From Casuarius casuarius (lineage: Eukaryota > Chordata > Aves > Casuariiformes > Casuariidae), in NCBI GenBank assembly GCA_003342895.1, contig PTFA01000042.1:682001-746000 (forward strand): 64,000 bases of DNA, read 5' to 3'. This document shows positions 1-12,547 of the stretch, piece after piece. The position numbers were made by a program, and so were the translations under genes. The notes beneath the pieces are model-generated. The model had not been told where the DNA came from. It searched no databases and saw nothing but the letters and a program-made list of their open reading frames with translations. Position 1 is the first letter of the stretch. Every line of letters begins with the position of its first letter.

Positions 1-2433
1 GACTAAAATATGTTTCATGAAATAGAAATGACAGTATCTAAGAAAGACATTTCCTAAATGAATAAGAAACTAAATTCTGCTGTCCCTTTCCTGCACTTAA
101 AAAGCCACTGCTGTTGTTTCAATGAGTGTTATGTTAACACATAAAGCTGGTTCAAGAACACATATTAGATTAGGCTCTCTAAACCAAGACCGAGCGCAGA
201 GATCTAGGTCTGTGTTCCTCGGCACCCAACTTTCAGCTGCTGTTATTGCAAGCTTTCAACCACCATTAGCAAAAAACTTGCATAATCTTAAAAGAATTCC
301 ACCTTATTAGGTCTGGAAATAATGCAGAAAATTGGAATTCAGAAATCTGGAACTAAATTCAGAAAATAATCTGCATACTAGATTGTATCTAAATTGGACA
401 CTAAATAAAATCATATTAAAAGGATGTAAAAGACAGTTCGTAGTTGAGCTTCCCAAAAAGGCCCATCCCTTTTGAAAATATAAGGTTTTCCTTTTGAAAA
501 GATGTGCTTGTAAGGGACGTTTGGCAAAACAAAATCTATTATTTGAAGTGTTTTCTTCTGTAAGAAGTTAAGTTTGCTGTGCCTTGCTGACACTTTTAAA
601 CTTGGAATATCCACCTCTACTGCTTTCTGGTCTCTCTATTAATGTGTGAAAAAAAAGACTTAAAACCCTATTCATTAAAAATAAGAGAAAAATGTGCTAG
701 GTGTCATAATTTGGTTTGAGCAACCTGCATGTATTCATTACAATTAATTTTCCATTAGAAGTTGTGTGAAATGAATCCTGCAGCTGTTTCTCGCATCGAG
801 CCAAGGCAAATAATGTCTGTTTGGGGGGGTTGGTTTTTGCTTTTAAACTGTCACTTTTTCTTTTCCTGTACACTAAGACACCACTTAATCTGTTTCCTGC
901 AGTGTAAACACTTCTACCCAGCAGACAGCAATCTTTCACTTGCGTCTTAATGAGCAGCCACACAGTACATGTGCTCAGGGCATTTCTAACGTCTTAAGCT
1001 GCCAAGGGCAGCGCATGCTTTAGCAGGTTTATCTGCTGGTTGTTAAACACAGGCAATCACCCCAATAATGCCGCACGTTTCTGCAACGGCTATTTAATAC
1101 CTCACAGGTACTGCCCCATTTCTGTCAGGTTCCTTACATCATTTTATTTTTGCCCTGTAAATCTTTATTTATTGCTGAGGACAGCGCACCCCTTTCCTCC
1201 TGTAGCACCTGAGCGCTGCTCAACCACCACCACTCGTTAAGGATGACAACATGTGGGCTTCACCTGGCCATAAGCAATTACAAAGGGGAGCCCAAAAAGC
1301 AGCAGGAAAAGGGGGTCAAGCCCATGTGGCCACAAGCACAGACAGACGTCTCAAGAGCTCCCCAGCTGCCTCGGCCGTATAATATCCATGACATTATGAC
1401 TAAAGCCCAGTAAATAACTTCTACTTATGGCTTGAACTAACCACATAAAAGGAAGTTTTATACCACTGGAGCAAAGGTGCTGGGGCTTAAAGGCCTGGAG
1501 AATTACGTCAAGCTTAAGCACCAGCCAACGGTGGGCTAAAATTTTCCACAGCTGCTACTTCCAATTTGCAGGGTTGCTATCGCTTGAGGTTTTAACAAGA
1601 GTCCCATAATATTTGCTAGTGCTCTTAAAGCCCAACTCTTGGTGCCAGACAATGTTTTTTTTTTAATGTAATGGAAATAAATATTCCTAGCCAAGCCCCA
1701 TCAGCTGTGGAGCAAAGCTCAGAAGCGTGCATCCTGCTAACACAAAAAGCAGCACACAAATCAAAAGAGCCCCCATGCTTATAATTTTAGGACCTTGATG
1801 CCTTGTCCCTCAGCACGCTGAACTGGCCATACTGAATTTCGCTCCTGCGCTGGTGGCAACAGGAGGTGCTAGGAGAGGCAGCCCACTGCCAGCACGTGAA
1901 GCGCCACGGGTCACAAGCAGCAGGCTCGGCCACCGAAAAGCTTTGGCTCAGAGCTTTCCGGTGCCCTCCTCTCTTAGGCAGGTTGTTTTATGCATCTCCC
2001 TGCCTGACGCGAGCATGCGCAGAGCACGAGGCACTTTGTTTAAGCAAAGGGGAACCCGAAAGTCGAAAGGGAAGTCACCTAAGGAGCGAGTGCGCAGTTT
2101 CTTTTGGCTCTCCCATGCCTACTTCTTCTCTGCTTTCTATTGCCCACCCTCCTTCCCCCCTGCCCGCCGCAAGTTTTGCTGACACAGCTGTCTGTGCAGC
2201 CGCACAGTGAGCAGACCAGAAATAACTAGTTATTCACTCATTTTTGCTGGCTTCCCTAATCCAGCTTATCAACTGGCCCCACAGGCATTTGTTGCAGCAC
2301 ACCTTGGGGACGGGGACAGCATGGAGCCACTGATGAGGGCTGCCTGAATTCCCAGGGCTGCCTGCGGCAGTCGTGATGCTTGCGATATGCCTGCAGCCTT
2401 AGAAGCATCAAGGCAGCAGCTGAGTGGGGCTTT

Positions 2434-2466
2434 TGGAGCTAATTTTTGAGCTAATTTTGGAGTTAA
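2434..2466. repeat. Short imperfect tandem repeat
   Basis: GAGCTAATTTT recurs twice and is followed by a third, altered copy (GAGTTAATG). Confidence 0.7.
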
Positions 2467-2709
2467 TGAGAACTGAGGTGCCTAAATCCTCATAAAAGCC
2501 CCAGAGGAAGATGCCCTCCAGCAAATCTATGCGGTGCTGTTCAATGCGTTACCACTCCTCGCTGTCCCTCAGCCAGAGGTGACAGAGGGGATGCAGAAGG
2601 GACAGCAGAGCAGGACACAAACCCATGCCTGGCCACTACAAGTATCCGAGCTGACACCACCATCAAAAGCAAGGCGGTGAGGCTGCTAAGGCACTGGTCT
2701 GCGACCTGG

Positions 2710-2810
2710 AGCAACCAGGGCAGAGATCTGCAATCAAGATCTGCCAGAATGGGAACCCCCGATTCGAACTCTAGCCAAGACGCTCAGGTATCTGTGCTCT
2801 TACAAGGAGT
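2710..2810 (-). repeat. MIR-like SINE, tRNA-derived head
   Basis: Read on the minus strand, TAAGAGCACAG (2802-2792) is followed by a stretch leading to GAGTTCGAATC (2771-2761). This is the order of the MIR tRNA-like head, with a B-box match (GTTCGAATC). The flanks are decayed. It is not a working tRNA: the T-stem does not pair and no cloverleaf forms. Confidence 0.5.
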
Positions 2811-3574
2811 ACTGTGGAGCTTTCACTGGCTAAGGGCTTTTGGGGACCCATGCTTGACTTTCTTCTTAAAAGCATGTAACCTACTTGGACAATTCACAAC
2901 AATTTCCTTAAACAGAAAGTGACATTCCTAAACGCTGTTGGTAAATGACTCTGTTATTACAGTTGAGGGTCTTTCTGACTAAAATTTGCCATTAAATGGA
3001 ACAATTTTCATATGAGTAGTTAGGGATCTGTCTCTCTGAGATTAAGTTTTACTTGGGACAAAATTTGACCTATAAATCCACAATACAAAAGGTCAGTGTA
3101 CTTTTCTTTCCTTTTTAGAAGAATTCTGATTGGCTTTCAAACAAGGTAACATAGAAGAAGGATACATCATTTTTATGTTGGGTTGTTCTGTCCCACTGGG
3201 AAGTCCTATAGAATTGATAACCTTCACAAAGACACTGCAAAACTCAACTACAACTATCTCAGTTATAGTCAACAGAGTGACCAAAGGATGGTATAGGAAC
3301 ACACTGGAAAACTCTATCTGTTCTGGAGACCTGTAGAACGAGTCCTATAAATGCCTTTTCCTTTTTGACAGAATTTTGCTGCTTCCACTTCTACTTTGAC
3401 TGCAACACATTGCTCAAATACAGAAAAATCTATGCTGAATGTCATCTAATGCAATCACTCTTATGAGGAAAAATGCAGACTCAATTAAACCTTCCCTTTA
3501 TCAGCTGCCCTGCAGTCACTTTTCACCCTGATCCATTCAGGAGCCTAGTCGAACACTTGTCTAAGGTCAAGTAC

Positions 3575-3665
3575 TCGAGTAGTCTGGTTGGAATAAACAG
3601 GAATACTCACGTGCTTATGCACTGGAAACCAGGGATACTGTGATCAGAATAAAATAGCCATTCCT
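3575..3665. repeat. Decayed ancient amniote repeat (possible L3/CR1-like tail)
   Basis: Contains GGAATACTCACGTGCTTATG, which resembles the widespread amniote repeat phrase of the form 'actactcacgtgcttaagt', followed by an 'agggatactgtgatcag' counterpart of its 'aatcaggg' end. The assignment is by phrase memory only. Confidence 0.35.
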
Positions 3666-6600
3666 TCTACAATTAATGTGTTTCCACTCCCTTGCTTATT
3701 ATACGGTTACATAAAATGACTTTGGATTTTAAAACCAAAACCGAATAATGGGATGCTGCCACCGCCTGACCGCAGACCTCCCTTCAGCACCAGTGCACTG
3801 CCAACAGATACGCGTGGGGCCAGCAGGGGAAGCGGCAACACAAGAATATTCAGATTATAAACCTGTTTGTCATAAAGCAGGTATGCTTGTTGCAGCTGAA
3901 ACGGGTAGATTCAGACACCCAGAGTTGCAATCTAAACACTAAAGTGCTAATAGCCATTCTGCTTTTTTCAGCAGCAGCTCAGAGGGGCTTTAGAAAAGCC
4001 AGGAAGGAGACTTCAAAACACAGTTCTCACTGAGACGGAGGAGATTAGTGAAAAACTTCTACAATCTTTTGCTTTTAAGCTTTTAGAAAAACAGATCTTG
4101 TGACAACATCTGCACTTAATTACATGCAAGACCCTCAGATTGCTGCTGCAGTAAATGCCACTGGAACTGCAATATCAGGTGTTGAAAGATAACAATTTTT
4201 TTTTAATATGCTACAAAAGAGATGAAAGTAGTTGTCTGCCTTAGGAAAAGCTTCATTGCTTCATTTTTATACCATATTTTTTAGTGAATGTGTTAACTTG
4301 GTTCTCCTACTTTCTGAATGGCAAAATAATAGACGCCTTAAAAATATCTAGCTGCTTCCTATCTACAAGATTAATATACTTCAAAATAGTGGTATACTTT
4401 CTTTTTATCAGCTGCTTTCTACATAGTGATTTATATGGCTCTCAGCTATGCCTGCACACTATACATTGTGCTAGAGTCTCCAAAATATATGGGTATGTAA
4501 AGCCTAGACCTCAGAAATACTACCCCAGAGTATGAAGAGAGTATGAAAAGATAGGTAGTTGTGGGGAGACCACAAGCAAATACAGATACTACTCCCTACT
4601 CACATTCCCAAATTCCAAAGCCTCTCCTAACAACAACCAAATATCTCCTTTATGCTTTGCTGATTTGGGGGCGATGCAAACATGCATTTTCAGCTTTCAA
4701 CCTCTCATTCACTGGGTTAAGTGGGGCAGACCATGGAGACAAAACACTACATGTGGCAAAGGGAGGCAGCTCTCAGTTCTCCTTTTAGGCAGTAAGGAAA
4801 ACATGTTGTGTTTCTCCAGACAGAATCAGAGCTAGTCCTCCTCAACCAGATTTATGCAGACTGTGTTAGAAGGAGAGAAGATTGAAAGCCAGAACAAATA
4901 TTAATAGATGAAAGAAAGAAAACTTGTGGCTTTGTAAGCATTATGCAGAGCAAATTCCTAGGCAAAAGTATACATCATATCCAAGATGCTATTTTTTACA
5001 TCAATTAGAGATGTAAAATCCAAGGTCATCTCAAGAATAATCTATTAAGAAAATACAATGAAATAACAGCTGCCACAGAGCTGATCTGCCGGCGCTAGCC
5101 CCAACCTCAGTATATATAATGTAGTTCCAGACAATGAAACAGCCGTAAATCACATCACATTTAACAAGACCGCTGGCAGCCACTCCATGGAGGTCAGCTC
5201 CCAGAAAAACAGAGCAAGCTTTGCTCATGGAAGACCTCCCAGCAAGTAAGGCATTAGGAAAGCTTCCTAAAAAAATTAATTTGTAACACAATACCTCTCT
5301 ATAGAAAAGATACGGTATCGTGCGCCGTACATAAAACTTCTACCCTTTGCTGCCTTCTTGACACATGGAGAATTGCAATAGTGAAGAATGGTAATGACAG
5401 GACATCAGTGTAATCAGTCAACCTGATTTGACAGACCCTGAATTTGTGGAAAATGGGTGGATCTATAGGTGATTTATACCTGCTGGCATTCCGGCCCAAT
5501 AATGTTTCACTATCCTGCTGAAATGGAGGCTATACTAGTTCAGGACAGAAAAATAAATCTGCGTGCTATAAATAAAGCATATAATAGAAATCACTGAGCT
5601 GATTTGCACAGCCAGCCAAGCTGCCAGTAGTCAACAAGGATACCAATAAATGGGTCAGTGGGTATTTCATACTTGACTGCTCTCCACAAGAAGCTGCAGA
5701 GTTGAGACCAAAAATCTAAGAATCAGCTACAAACCCCCAGACAGGACCACACGCTTCCTTTCTAAATCTCACAGGGATCCAATTTTAGGTAGAAAATCCC
5801 TGAAAAAGCACAGGGCTAGAAGAATACAGGCTTCAGCAAAACACTGCATTCTACTAACATCTAAAAAGAAAATTTGATGGAGAAGATCAAAACACCTGCC
5901 TCAAACTTTGATGCAGATCATTGATTTTGCTCCCACCTCAGGCTAAGTAATTCCAAATTAGAACATCACTGTTGTTTAGTTTTTAACAGTCTTAATGCCA
6001 TTCTTTAGAGGCATATTTCATATGGCAATTACAGGTGCTTTCAGAAGCTGCCATAAACACCTGCACATCTGCTGATGTGCTATTTTGCTGCTTCTGTTGG
6101 TTAAAGAACTATTTGTCCCTCCTTTGAGGAGGAATGATGGCAATTCCCACCTAAACATTTGCTGTAATCTGAAGGAAAGCAAGCATCAAGAGAGTCCTAG
6201 CCTTCTTTGCTTCCTATTGCATGAAAGAAAAACTGAAGGACCTGACCACAGCACACCAAAAGTAACAGACAGCTGTACCAAGAGAAATTTGAGTGGAAAA
6301 GGAAGCCAGAACCTCAGCCTCAATCCTGGGGAGCTATTTAAGAAACAGGCACTTTGTGCCACCAGACAGCTAACATGCTTACCACAGGAAATGGGGAGAG
6401 AAAGCAGATGTTCCACTGCACTGTAGTAAATGCAAAAGCCAGTCTGGGAAAATCGTATAAAATCTATGAGGACAGACATTACTCAAACAGGGCAACACAG
6501 AGGAGGTTGCATCTACAAAGCAGCAGAGGCAGGTGGTCTAATTTTGGTGTGACATGTTAATTGGCTGTGTCCCATGGTTTCATTTCACATAAAAAGCGTA

Positions 6601-7636
6601 TGTTAGGTTCTTCAGATGCATTTGGCAAACGATAAGCTGTCTGACCCTCAGCAAGGAAAAGGATGCCCTGATGACCTAACTATTCAAAATAATGATGCAC
6701 AGAGCAATGACAGTGGCAGAGACACTGCTTGTTGAGACCAGCTCTGTTACCAAATGTGACTACTGTAGATTAGAAATGACTATGTTGCATGACATGAAAA
6801 TCCCAATTCTCACTTCTTTGCAGCCAGAGCAGACATATACTTCAGTGAAGAACTGGGGTGCAATACTCGGCACGCATTTCAATGAAAAAGCACAAGTGAA
6901 GACAAAAGGACGCCTCCCGCCCCCAATGTACCAGTGTTATGTGGGAAATGGGGACATCTTGTGGACAGCTATAAAAATTTACCAGGTGAACTTAAGAGCC
7001 TTTTGTACAGAAAAATCAACTAACTGGGAAAAGTTCAGTGAAAATCAAAAAGGAAAATGTCCTCCTGAAAATGTTTCGTTTAGCAGATGGGTGAGAGCAG
7101 AAGTTCTTTTATCTAACAGCTATGTAGCTCAAGCACTCAACCAGCACTCTCCCTTGTCTTTGGGGGGTTTTCCCACATCTTAGAGAAGGTTGCTTTTACC
7201 AGTCTCCTAAGGGGTATTTGCAGTAAGCTGTTTTTAAGCTTTCTTGTTCATGCAATTCCACCTGTTATGAATATCACACTCCACAAGTCAGACTGAGAGC
7301 CCAGCTCTCTCTTTCCCCTACAAGCATTCCAGTTACCAGAACAGTGACATTTGTGCTAACTCGGTTTCAGTAGATACTTTAAGCAAAACAGAGCAGCATG
7401 CAGAGCAGTTGTTGAGACACAGGCTGTACCTACCTGGTCCTTTACAGGCCGAGATGTGTCTGCTTGGTTCTGAGTCCAAGCAACTAAACTTTCACCGTGG
7501 CTCATTTGCTCCAGCTCAGCATCATGCTAATGCACAGAGGCACAGAGCTTCTGAGTTAGCTCAAATTTGCACCCAAACTCATCCCAGAATCCCCTACATA
7601 AAGTGATTAGGGCAGTCAGACATGTCCTGGGAAGAA

Positions 7637-7648
7637 GCTGACGTCAGC
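7637..7648. promoter_or_regulatory. Consensus CRE / MARE-type palindrome
   Basis: GCTGACGTCAGC contains the full CRE (TGACGTCA) and the core of a CRE-type MAF recognition element. It is a perfect 12-bp palindrome. A match this exact is expected by chance only rarely, but nothing else shows that it is used. Confidence 0.4.
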
Positions 7649-8161
7649 CCTGCTAAAGTGCATTACCAGTCCCTCTCCCCCTGCCTCAGCTTTTATTAAC
7701 AATGTCCAAAACAAAAATGTTTCATAAATGTCAAAACAACTATTCTGACATTTCTGAAACCTTTACTTTGATGTTAAAACTAAGTATTTTGACATACTCA
7801 AAATCCATTCACTTTCGACTGGAAGACTATTTACCTCAATTCAAAATGTTTTTGGATATCTAGAAACTACTTTTTGGCTATTCCATTTATTTTTCCTATA
7901 TTTTAAATTATTCCAAAAGACTGAAGCAAACATGTACACCCAGTATCCTCTCCTGGCCTGGGGAAGGGGACATTTAGAAACATTTCTCTTAATACACAGG
8001 ACAGGTAGGAGGAGACACAGTGCAGGAGCTTTCCTACTATCCCAGTGCAATTCCCAGTACTGCTGTCACACAGATCTAATGGCTAGTAGTCATCCAAAGA
8101 GGAGGTCCTGCTCTTCTGCAGCCACTTCTTTCATCCCAGTATGGGTGCTTGTCCTTATCTG

Positions 8162-8230
8162 GTTCAGGAACCTAAACTGGTAGAAAACAATTCACATTTT
8201 CCAGTTTTCTACCAGTTTAGCTCTCTGAAC
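8162..8230. repeat. Perfect 17-bp inverted repeat with pre-miRNA-like dimensions
   Basis: CTAAACTGGTAGAAAAC at 8172-8188 is the exact reverse complement of 8204-8220, separated by a 15-base spacer. After a short internal loop, GTTCAG (8162-8167) also pairs with CTGAAC (8225-8230). The whole hairpin is 69 bases long and lies in intron 12. The stem is symmetric, so either strand could fold. Confidence 0.9.
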
Positions 8231-8773
8231 AACCCACTGTGGTGCGCAAGAATGCTTCTTCCCACCACCATGTGCTGTGGGACCAGTCAGATATATTTGG
8301 CCATAATGTGAATTCATGCCTTTAGGTTTTGAATTGTCCTTATGCATTATCTACATGTCTCATCAAACACACAGGTAGCCTGTACTCCTGGCTAGTCGCA
8401 GAGAGGGTGAACGCTTGTCCCCTCTTCCTGCCCTGCCATTCATATATTCTGTGGGCAAATCCAGAGACAAAGGCGTCTCCTGAGCAGACCAGAAGTATGT
8501 CAGCAATCAATCAGTTCTGCTACTTGCCAGAGGCACATCTGGATCAGCGGTGACATATTTCACAGCCTAACCATGTACGCAGTCATCGTTCATTGCTACT
8601 ACAGATTATACCCTAGGGTTTCCAGAGCTCTCTTTTATTATCTGCCCAGCACATTTCAGCTGTAATCCCTCTCACTTTCATCACAGAAGTTACAAACAGG
8701 GGTCAATGGGATCACATTGGCATACTGTAAATCTGTATCCTCCTCATGGTACTTTCTACAGGGAAACCAATAC

Positions 8774-8998
8774 CTTGGTTACTCCCAGCAAATGTCAGCG
8801 TGCTGTCACTCAGCTCAGATGGGTTTTCCAAGCGACGTGGTGGTGGTTGCACTAATTTCTGTCCTTCCTCTATCTCAGGATACGTACGCACTGTAAGACA
8901 CAGTGACGGCTGAACAAGGACATCTTTCAGCAAAGCTGAGTCCAGGTCTTCAGCAGCTTTCTTGTTGATCTCAACAATTTCGTCGCCAGGTTTAAGGC
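8774..8998 (-). CDS. TIAM1: TIAM1 coding exon 12 (residues 890-964, end of PDZ and linker)
   Basis: 225 bases starting GC CTT AAA after the acceptor GCGCACTGCAG. It encodes GLKPGDEIVEINKKAAEDLD then SALLKDVLVQPSLCLTVRTY then PEIEEGQKLVQPPPRRL and on to TFAGSNQ. GDEIVEIN is the typical PDZ strand, and ALLKDVL is the alpha2 helix whose Lys (mammalian Lys912) and Leu contact the ligand C terminus. The donor is taken as CAAG|GTATTG because it falls where the mammalian exon ends (SNPG) and the phase fits; it is a weak site, and the frame stays open for a further 20 or so codons. This is the most diverged exon of the twelve, mainly in the alpha2 helix and the acidic linker. Confidence 0.92.
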
Positions 8999-11900
8999 CT
9001 GCAGTGCGCAAAGAAACAGGTAAGACTTGCACAGTAACCTTTCTGTTACCCACAGACATCAAGGAGCTCAGCTGGAGTATTTATGAAGTGCCAGACAGTG
9101 TTATGTCTAGACATAAAGTAAACATTTATGACTGCAAATGATACAGAAATTTGATGGACTTCTGCGAGATCTGCTGTCAGGCTGGTATTCCAGTATCTAT
9201 AAGCTTGAGGTGCCCTGGGAGTCTCTCACAATGTACCAACAGCAAGATATCCCCTTTTTCTTCACATCACTGTATTTATGGATAGATTCAGACTTCTGAA
9301 CTCTCCACACACGCCTGGAGAAGGAAGAGTGGTGTGAAGCAAGTGTTAACTGGGTCTACGCCTCTGCTTTGGTGAAGCAGGACCTCAACAGGAAGAGACC
9401 AATGAATCTCCCAGGACAGCGATGTTATTGGGCTGGCTTGGTTCTTTCTTTTACCCAGCTAATAATTTTCCATATAGGTGAATGTTTTTATTGCTACACC
9501 TAGGAAGAGACAAAACACTTCCCAATGAAATGAGGTAGATGGTGCAAGACTTCAGATAGCCTCCTCTCTGGCCCTGCCTGAATTACGTCCTAGCACATAA
9601 ATCTTCCAAAGATAAATTCTAGCACATGATAAGTTAGTCATGTGTTCTTCAATCCAATTTCAGGAGCTATTTATAGCCCCAATGCTCAGGGGAAAAGGAG
9701 ATCTGCAGAGAAAACAGCTGGCTCCTGCTTGCCTCCGGGGCAATGCAGCAATGCCAACAGGCAACAGGAAGCCCTCCGAAGGTCCCTCGGGAAGCCTGAC
9801 CTTCCACTCAGCCAGCGGGGCCTGCTCCCGGGCTGGCAGCAGTGTGCTGGACCAAGTTTTAACCCCAAATAATCTTCCATCAGAGAGCAGCACACTGGGA
9901 AGCTGGTGCTGAGAGCACCAACCATAAGAGCTGCACCCGCCACCAGCTCTCGGTTCTACTCCAGGGTGACTCTGGTGGTCCCTGCATCCACCCGGTCCTG
10001 CTTGCAGGCCCGACTGATGCAAGCTGCACACGGTGGGAAAGCTGATGCTGCAGTGGCCACCAAATGCCAGGACCATTTTGGCATCCCGGTCATCATCCTA
10101 GTGGGGCTCTCCATTGTCAAACTGAGAGCTCACCTCTCTGCTCCCTGCACTGAGAGCTTCTGTTTGCAGAGGAAGCGCCCTAGTGCAGTGCAGTCCTCCG
10201 GTTTGGGAGATCAGGCGAACGATGAGTCTTAACATCCTTAAGGCAAGATGAAAGGTATGGCTCAATTAGCCTGAGCTGGGAGCAGAGCTTGGCTGCATCC
10301 TCCAGGATACAGGATACCCACATTTGACAGAAAAGCTTGAAAAGGGGAAGGGAAGGAGGCTAAGAGTTTTAGTCCTCTTTAGGAAAATTGAGATCTCTCT
10401 AAATGCATGTAATTGTGCCCAGAAACTGTGGTGTGGAACGCGGTTTCGGAAAGAATAAAATGAAATAAATAGAACAGCTACAAAGTAAATGGACCATAAA
10501 ATCATATTTGAAACAAGGACAAAACAAAGCAACTCAAGCATTTCGTATTATTTCATTTATTCTACTTAGTGATGCCATGTCATAATAGCAGCACATTAAT
10601 ATGCCTGCAACCATAAACATTGTATTTGGGGCTTCATTTACTCTTTGTAACCCTGTTTTTAAATCATTTGAGATAAAGCATCCTACATATCTCAGTACAA
10701 TCGAGCATCTCAAATTCCAACAACGGCTTAGCTAAAGCAGACCAACAAAAAAAATCATAAATTGTAAAAATAACTAGGAAAAATTAATTGGAAAAAAACA
10801 TTGAAAATACTGTAACTCTTCTGATTAAACTTACTATAGGAAGTGCTGTCAAATGCAAACATAAATGTAAATAATGGGAGGAAGAGCGAGTTTTCCTCCC
10901 TGCTCTCTGCTAACTGTGGGTATCTTGTGAAAATATCCTGTCAAAGACTGTTCACACAGATGTGGCTTTTTATATCAATTATGAAGAGCAAAATATCATT
11001 GCAAGCTTGTTTTAGCATTTCGGCCCCACAGGAGGCAGCCTGTGTTCGTGCATTTGTTTAAATTCTTGTTCGAACACTTTCTATAAGTAAAATAAGGAAG
11101 ACTTGCTGAGAACTCCCCCCACCCCTGCCCATAATACTCTCTCTGCTCCCCACAAGATGCCCTCAGACTTTTATTTCCCTGCTGCAGGCTGGCAGGGAGC
11201 CGCCTCAGAGTTCAGGGCTTTTGGCAGATCCCCCGTCCTGGTCAGCCAGGGAATCGCCACCGCTAGCATGGGGGTGAGTGGGGTAATGAGGGACAGGAGA
11301 GGGAAAGACCATCTTTTCCTGCTTCATCGACATGGGCAGAAGACTCCAGAACTACCAACGCCATTTTCTTATGGTATAGTTAAACGCTACAGGCTCCCTG
11401 CAGCCAAAATGGACTGTCCCCCTCCCCTTTCCTCTGCTTCTTCCTTCATGATTTCTGTCCGCACAGCCCTGCCCCTCTGCCGTGCCACTTCTGGCACTTG
11501 CTTCACTGCAACACAAGCCAACTCCATTTGCTTAGGGGTCAGAAGACCAGTCATCACATATTTCTATATCAGCAGCTTTCTGTCAAGTCAGTGAGCTGAA
11601 TTGGCTCAGCAAAGAGTCAGCACAAGGCACAGGGCTGGAGCATTTTGGGGGAGAATAGCCCACTTTGCTTTCAGCAGCAGCAAACTGTTGAATAAGCTTT
11701 GCAGTAGCATATAATCACTTGCCAAGAAAATGCTGAAGGTGTTTTTGAGGACTCTGCATACACTTATGGGTTATGATGAGATGACAGTCTTCTCACTCTT
11801 CATGCTCCCCTTACTACTCTTAAAAACCTGGTTAGATTTCAGCAGGTCCGGCTCCCTGACCAGCCCATCCCGTGACTGCATGAACAGCAGTGCCAGTATA

Positions 11901-12460
11901 TCAGAGAGGGCAATAAAGTGGGTGATCAACAGTGGGAAAAGAGGTAAGGGCATGACAGTGTCAGGGATGACTTCAGCTTGGTTAAGCTGCAGCGAAACCA
12001 TACCCTGTTCTGCACTAGGACTAGCCTGGTGAGCTAGTTATCTCTGCTGTCTTCTGGTCCAAGTGCTGCCATGCTTCCAGTGATCACTGGAAGCAATATT
12101 AAAGTCAAGTCCCAGCCACCAAAGGCAACTAAGCGACGTTTATTTTACCTGTTTATCTCCCAGCGACTGACTTGAGACAGGCCCTGCTTCTCTTTCTAGA
12201 TGCAAGGGACATGCTGACCTTGCTACATACATAACAACTCAAAATCAAAAGAGGTTGACTCTAGAGCATAGTTGATCCTAAGAGCAGACAGAAGGGTATT
12301 TCAGGCTCTTCCCAAAAGACCGTAATGTCTTTGGGCCAGGGATCCTGGTTTGGTGTGCTTGTAAAGCTCCCATATTAATAAGCTCATGGTCTACACTAGG
12401 AAAACAAACAAACAAAGAAACGATAACAAAAGCATTTTAAAACAGGGAGGTGTCTTTTAC
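8999..12460 (-). other. TIAM1 intron 11
   Basis: About 3.5 kb. Contains moderately GC-rich DNA at 9.7-10.2 kb with open frames on both strands, and the 24-bp palindrome at 12072-12095. No exon was recognised. Confidence 0.85.
12072..12095. repeat. 24-bp perfect palindrome
   Basis: TGCTTCCAGTGA is followed at once by its exact reverse complement TCACTGGAAGCA. There is no spacer. It lies in intron 11, about 365 bases past the exon 11 donor in gene direction. Confidence 0.95.
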
Positions 12461-12547
12461 CTTTCTTGAAAGCCAGACCCGTCTCTTTGACACCGTTCAC
12501 GTAGAGCCGACGAATCCCTTCTTCTTCCACAGAGGACAGCGAGAAGC
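12461..12547 (-). CDS. TIAM1: TIAM1 coding exon 11 (residues 861-890, PDZ)
   Basis: 87 bases beginning with two bases of the Gly861 codon and ending with one base of the next Gly codon. The acceptor is ACCCCCCTAG and the donor AAAG|GTAAAA. It encodes FSLSSVEEEGIRRLYVNGVK then ETGLAFKK. With exon 10 this makes the PDZ beta2 strand and carboxylate loop YGFSL, followed by the beta3 strand RRLYVN. Compared with mammals, EEEG replaces EEDG and NGVKETGLAFKK replaces NSVKETGLASKK. Confidence 0.95.

Larger units (their letters stand above)
1..8773 (-). other. Start of TIAM1 intron 12; next exon not seen
   Basis: I expected the exon encoding the linker before the DH domain and did not find it by reading minus-strand frames. 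A short diverged exon without an ATG could still be missed. The stretch holds a MIR-like tRNA head near 2.77 kb, a CRE/MARE palindrome at 7.64 kb, and the strong hairpin at 8.2 kb. Confidence 0.7.

Noticed and set aside
762..800. Plus-strand peptide CEMNPAAVS resembling a short piece of the TIAM1 linker (HEMNP)
   Set aside because: It is on the opposite strand from TIAM1 and the match is only four residues, so it cannot be the missing exon.
2700..2810. tRNA gene suggested by the B-box-like GTTCGAATC on the minus strand
   Set aside because: The T-stem does not pair and no cloverleaf forms; the order of motifs fits a MIR SINE head.
6692..7183. 163-codon plus-strand frame
   Set aside because: No recognisable domain, no splice or promoter context, and ordinary intron composition; most likely chance.
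9660..10232. Overlapping open frames on both strands (up to 138 codons)
   Set aside because: Moderate GC content explains the lack of stops, and no domain or splice context supports a gene.
11103..11594. 163-codon plus-strand frame
   Set aside because: Low-information sequence over a moderately GC-rich intron stretch, with no known similarity.
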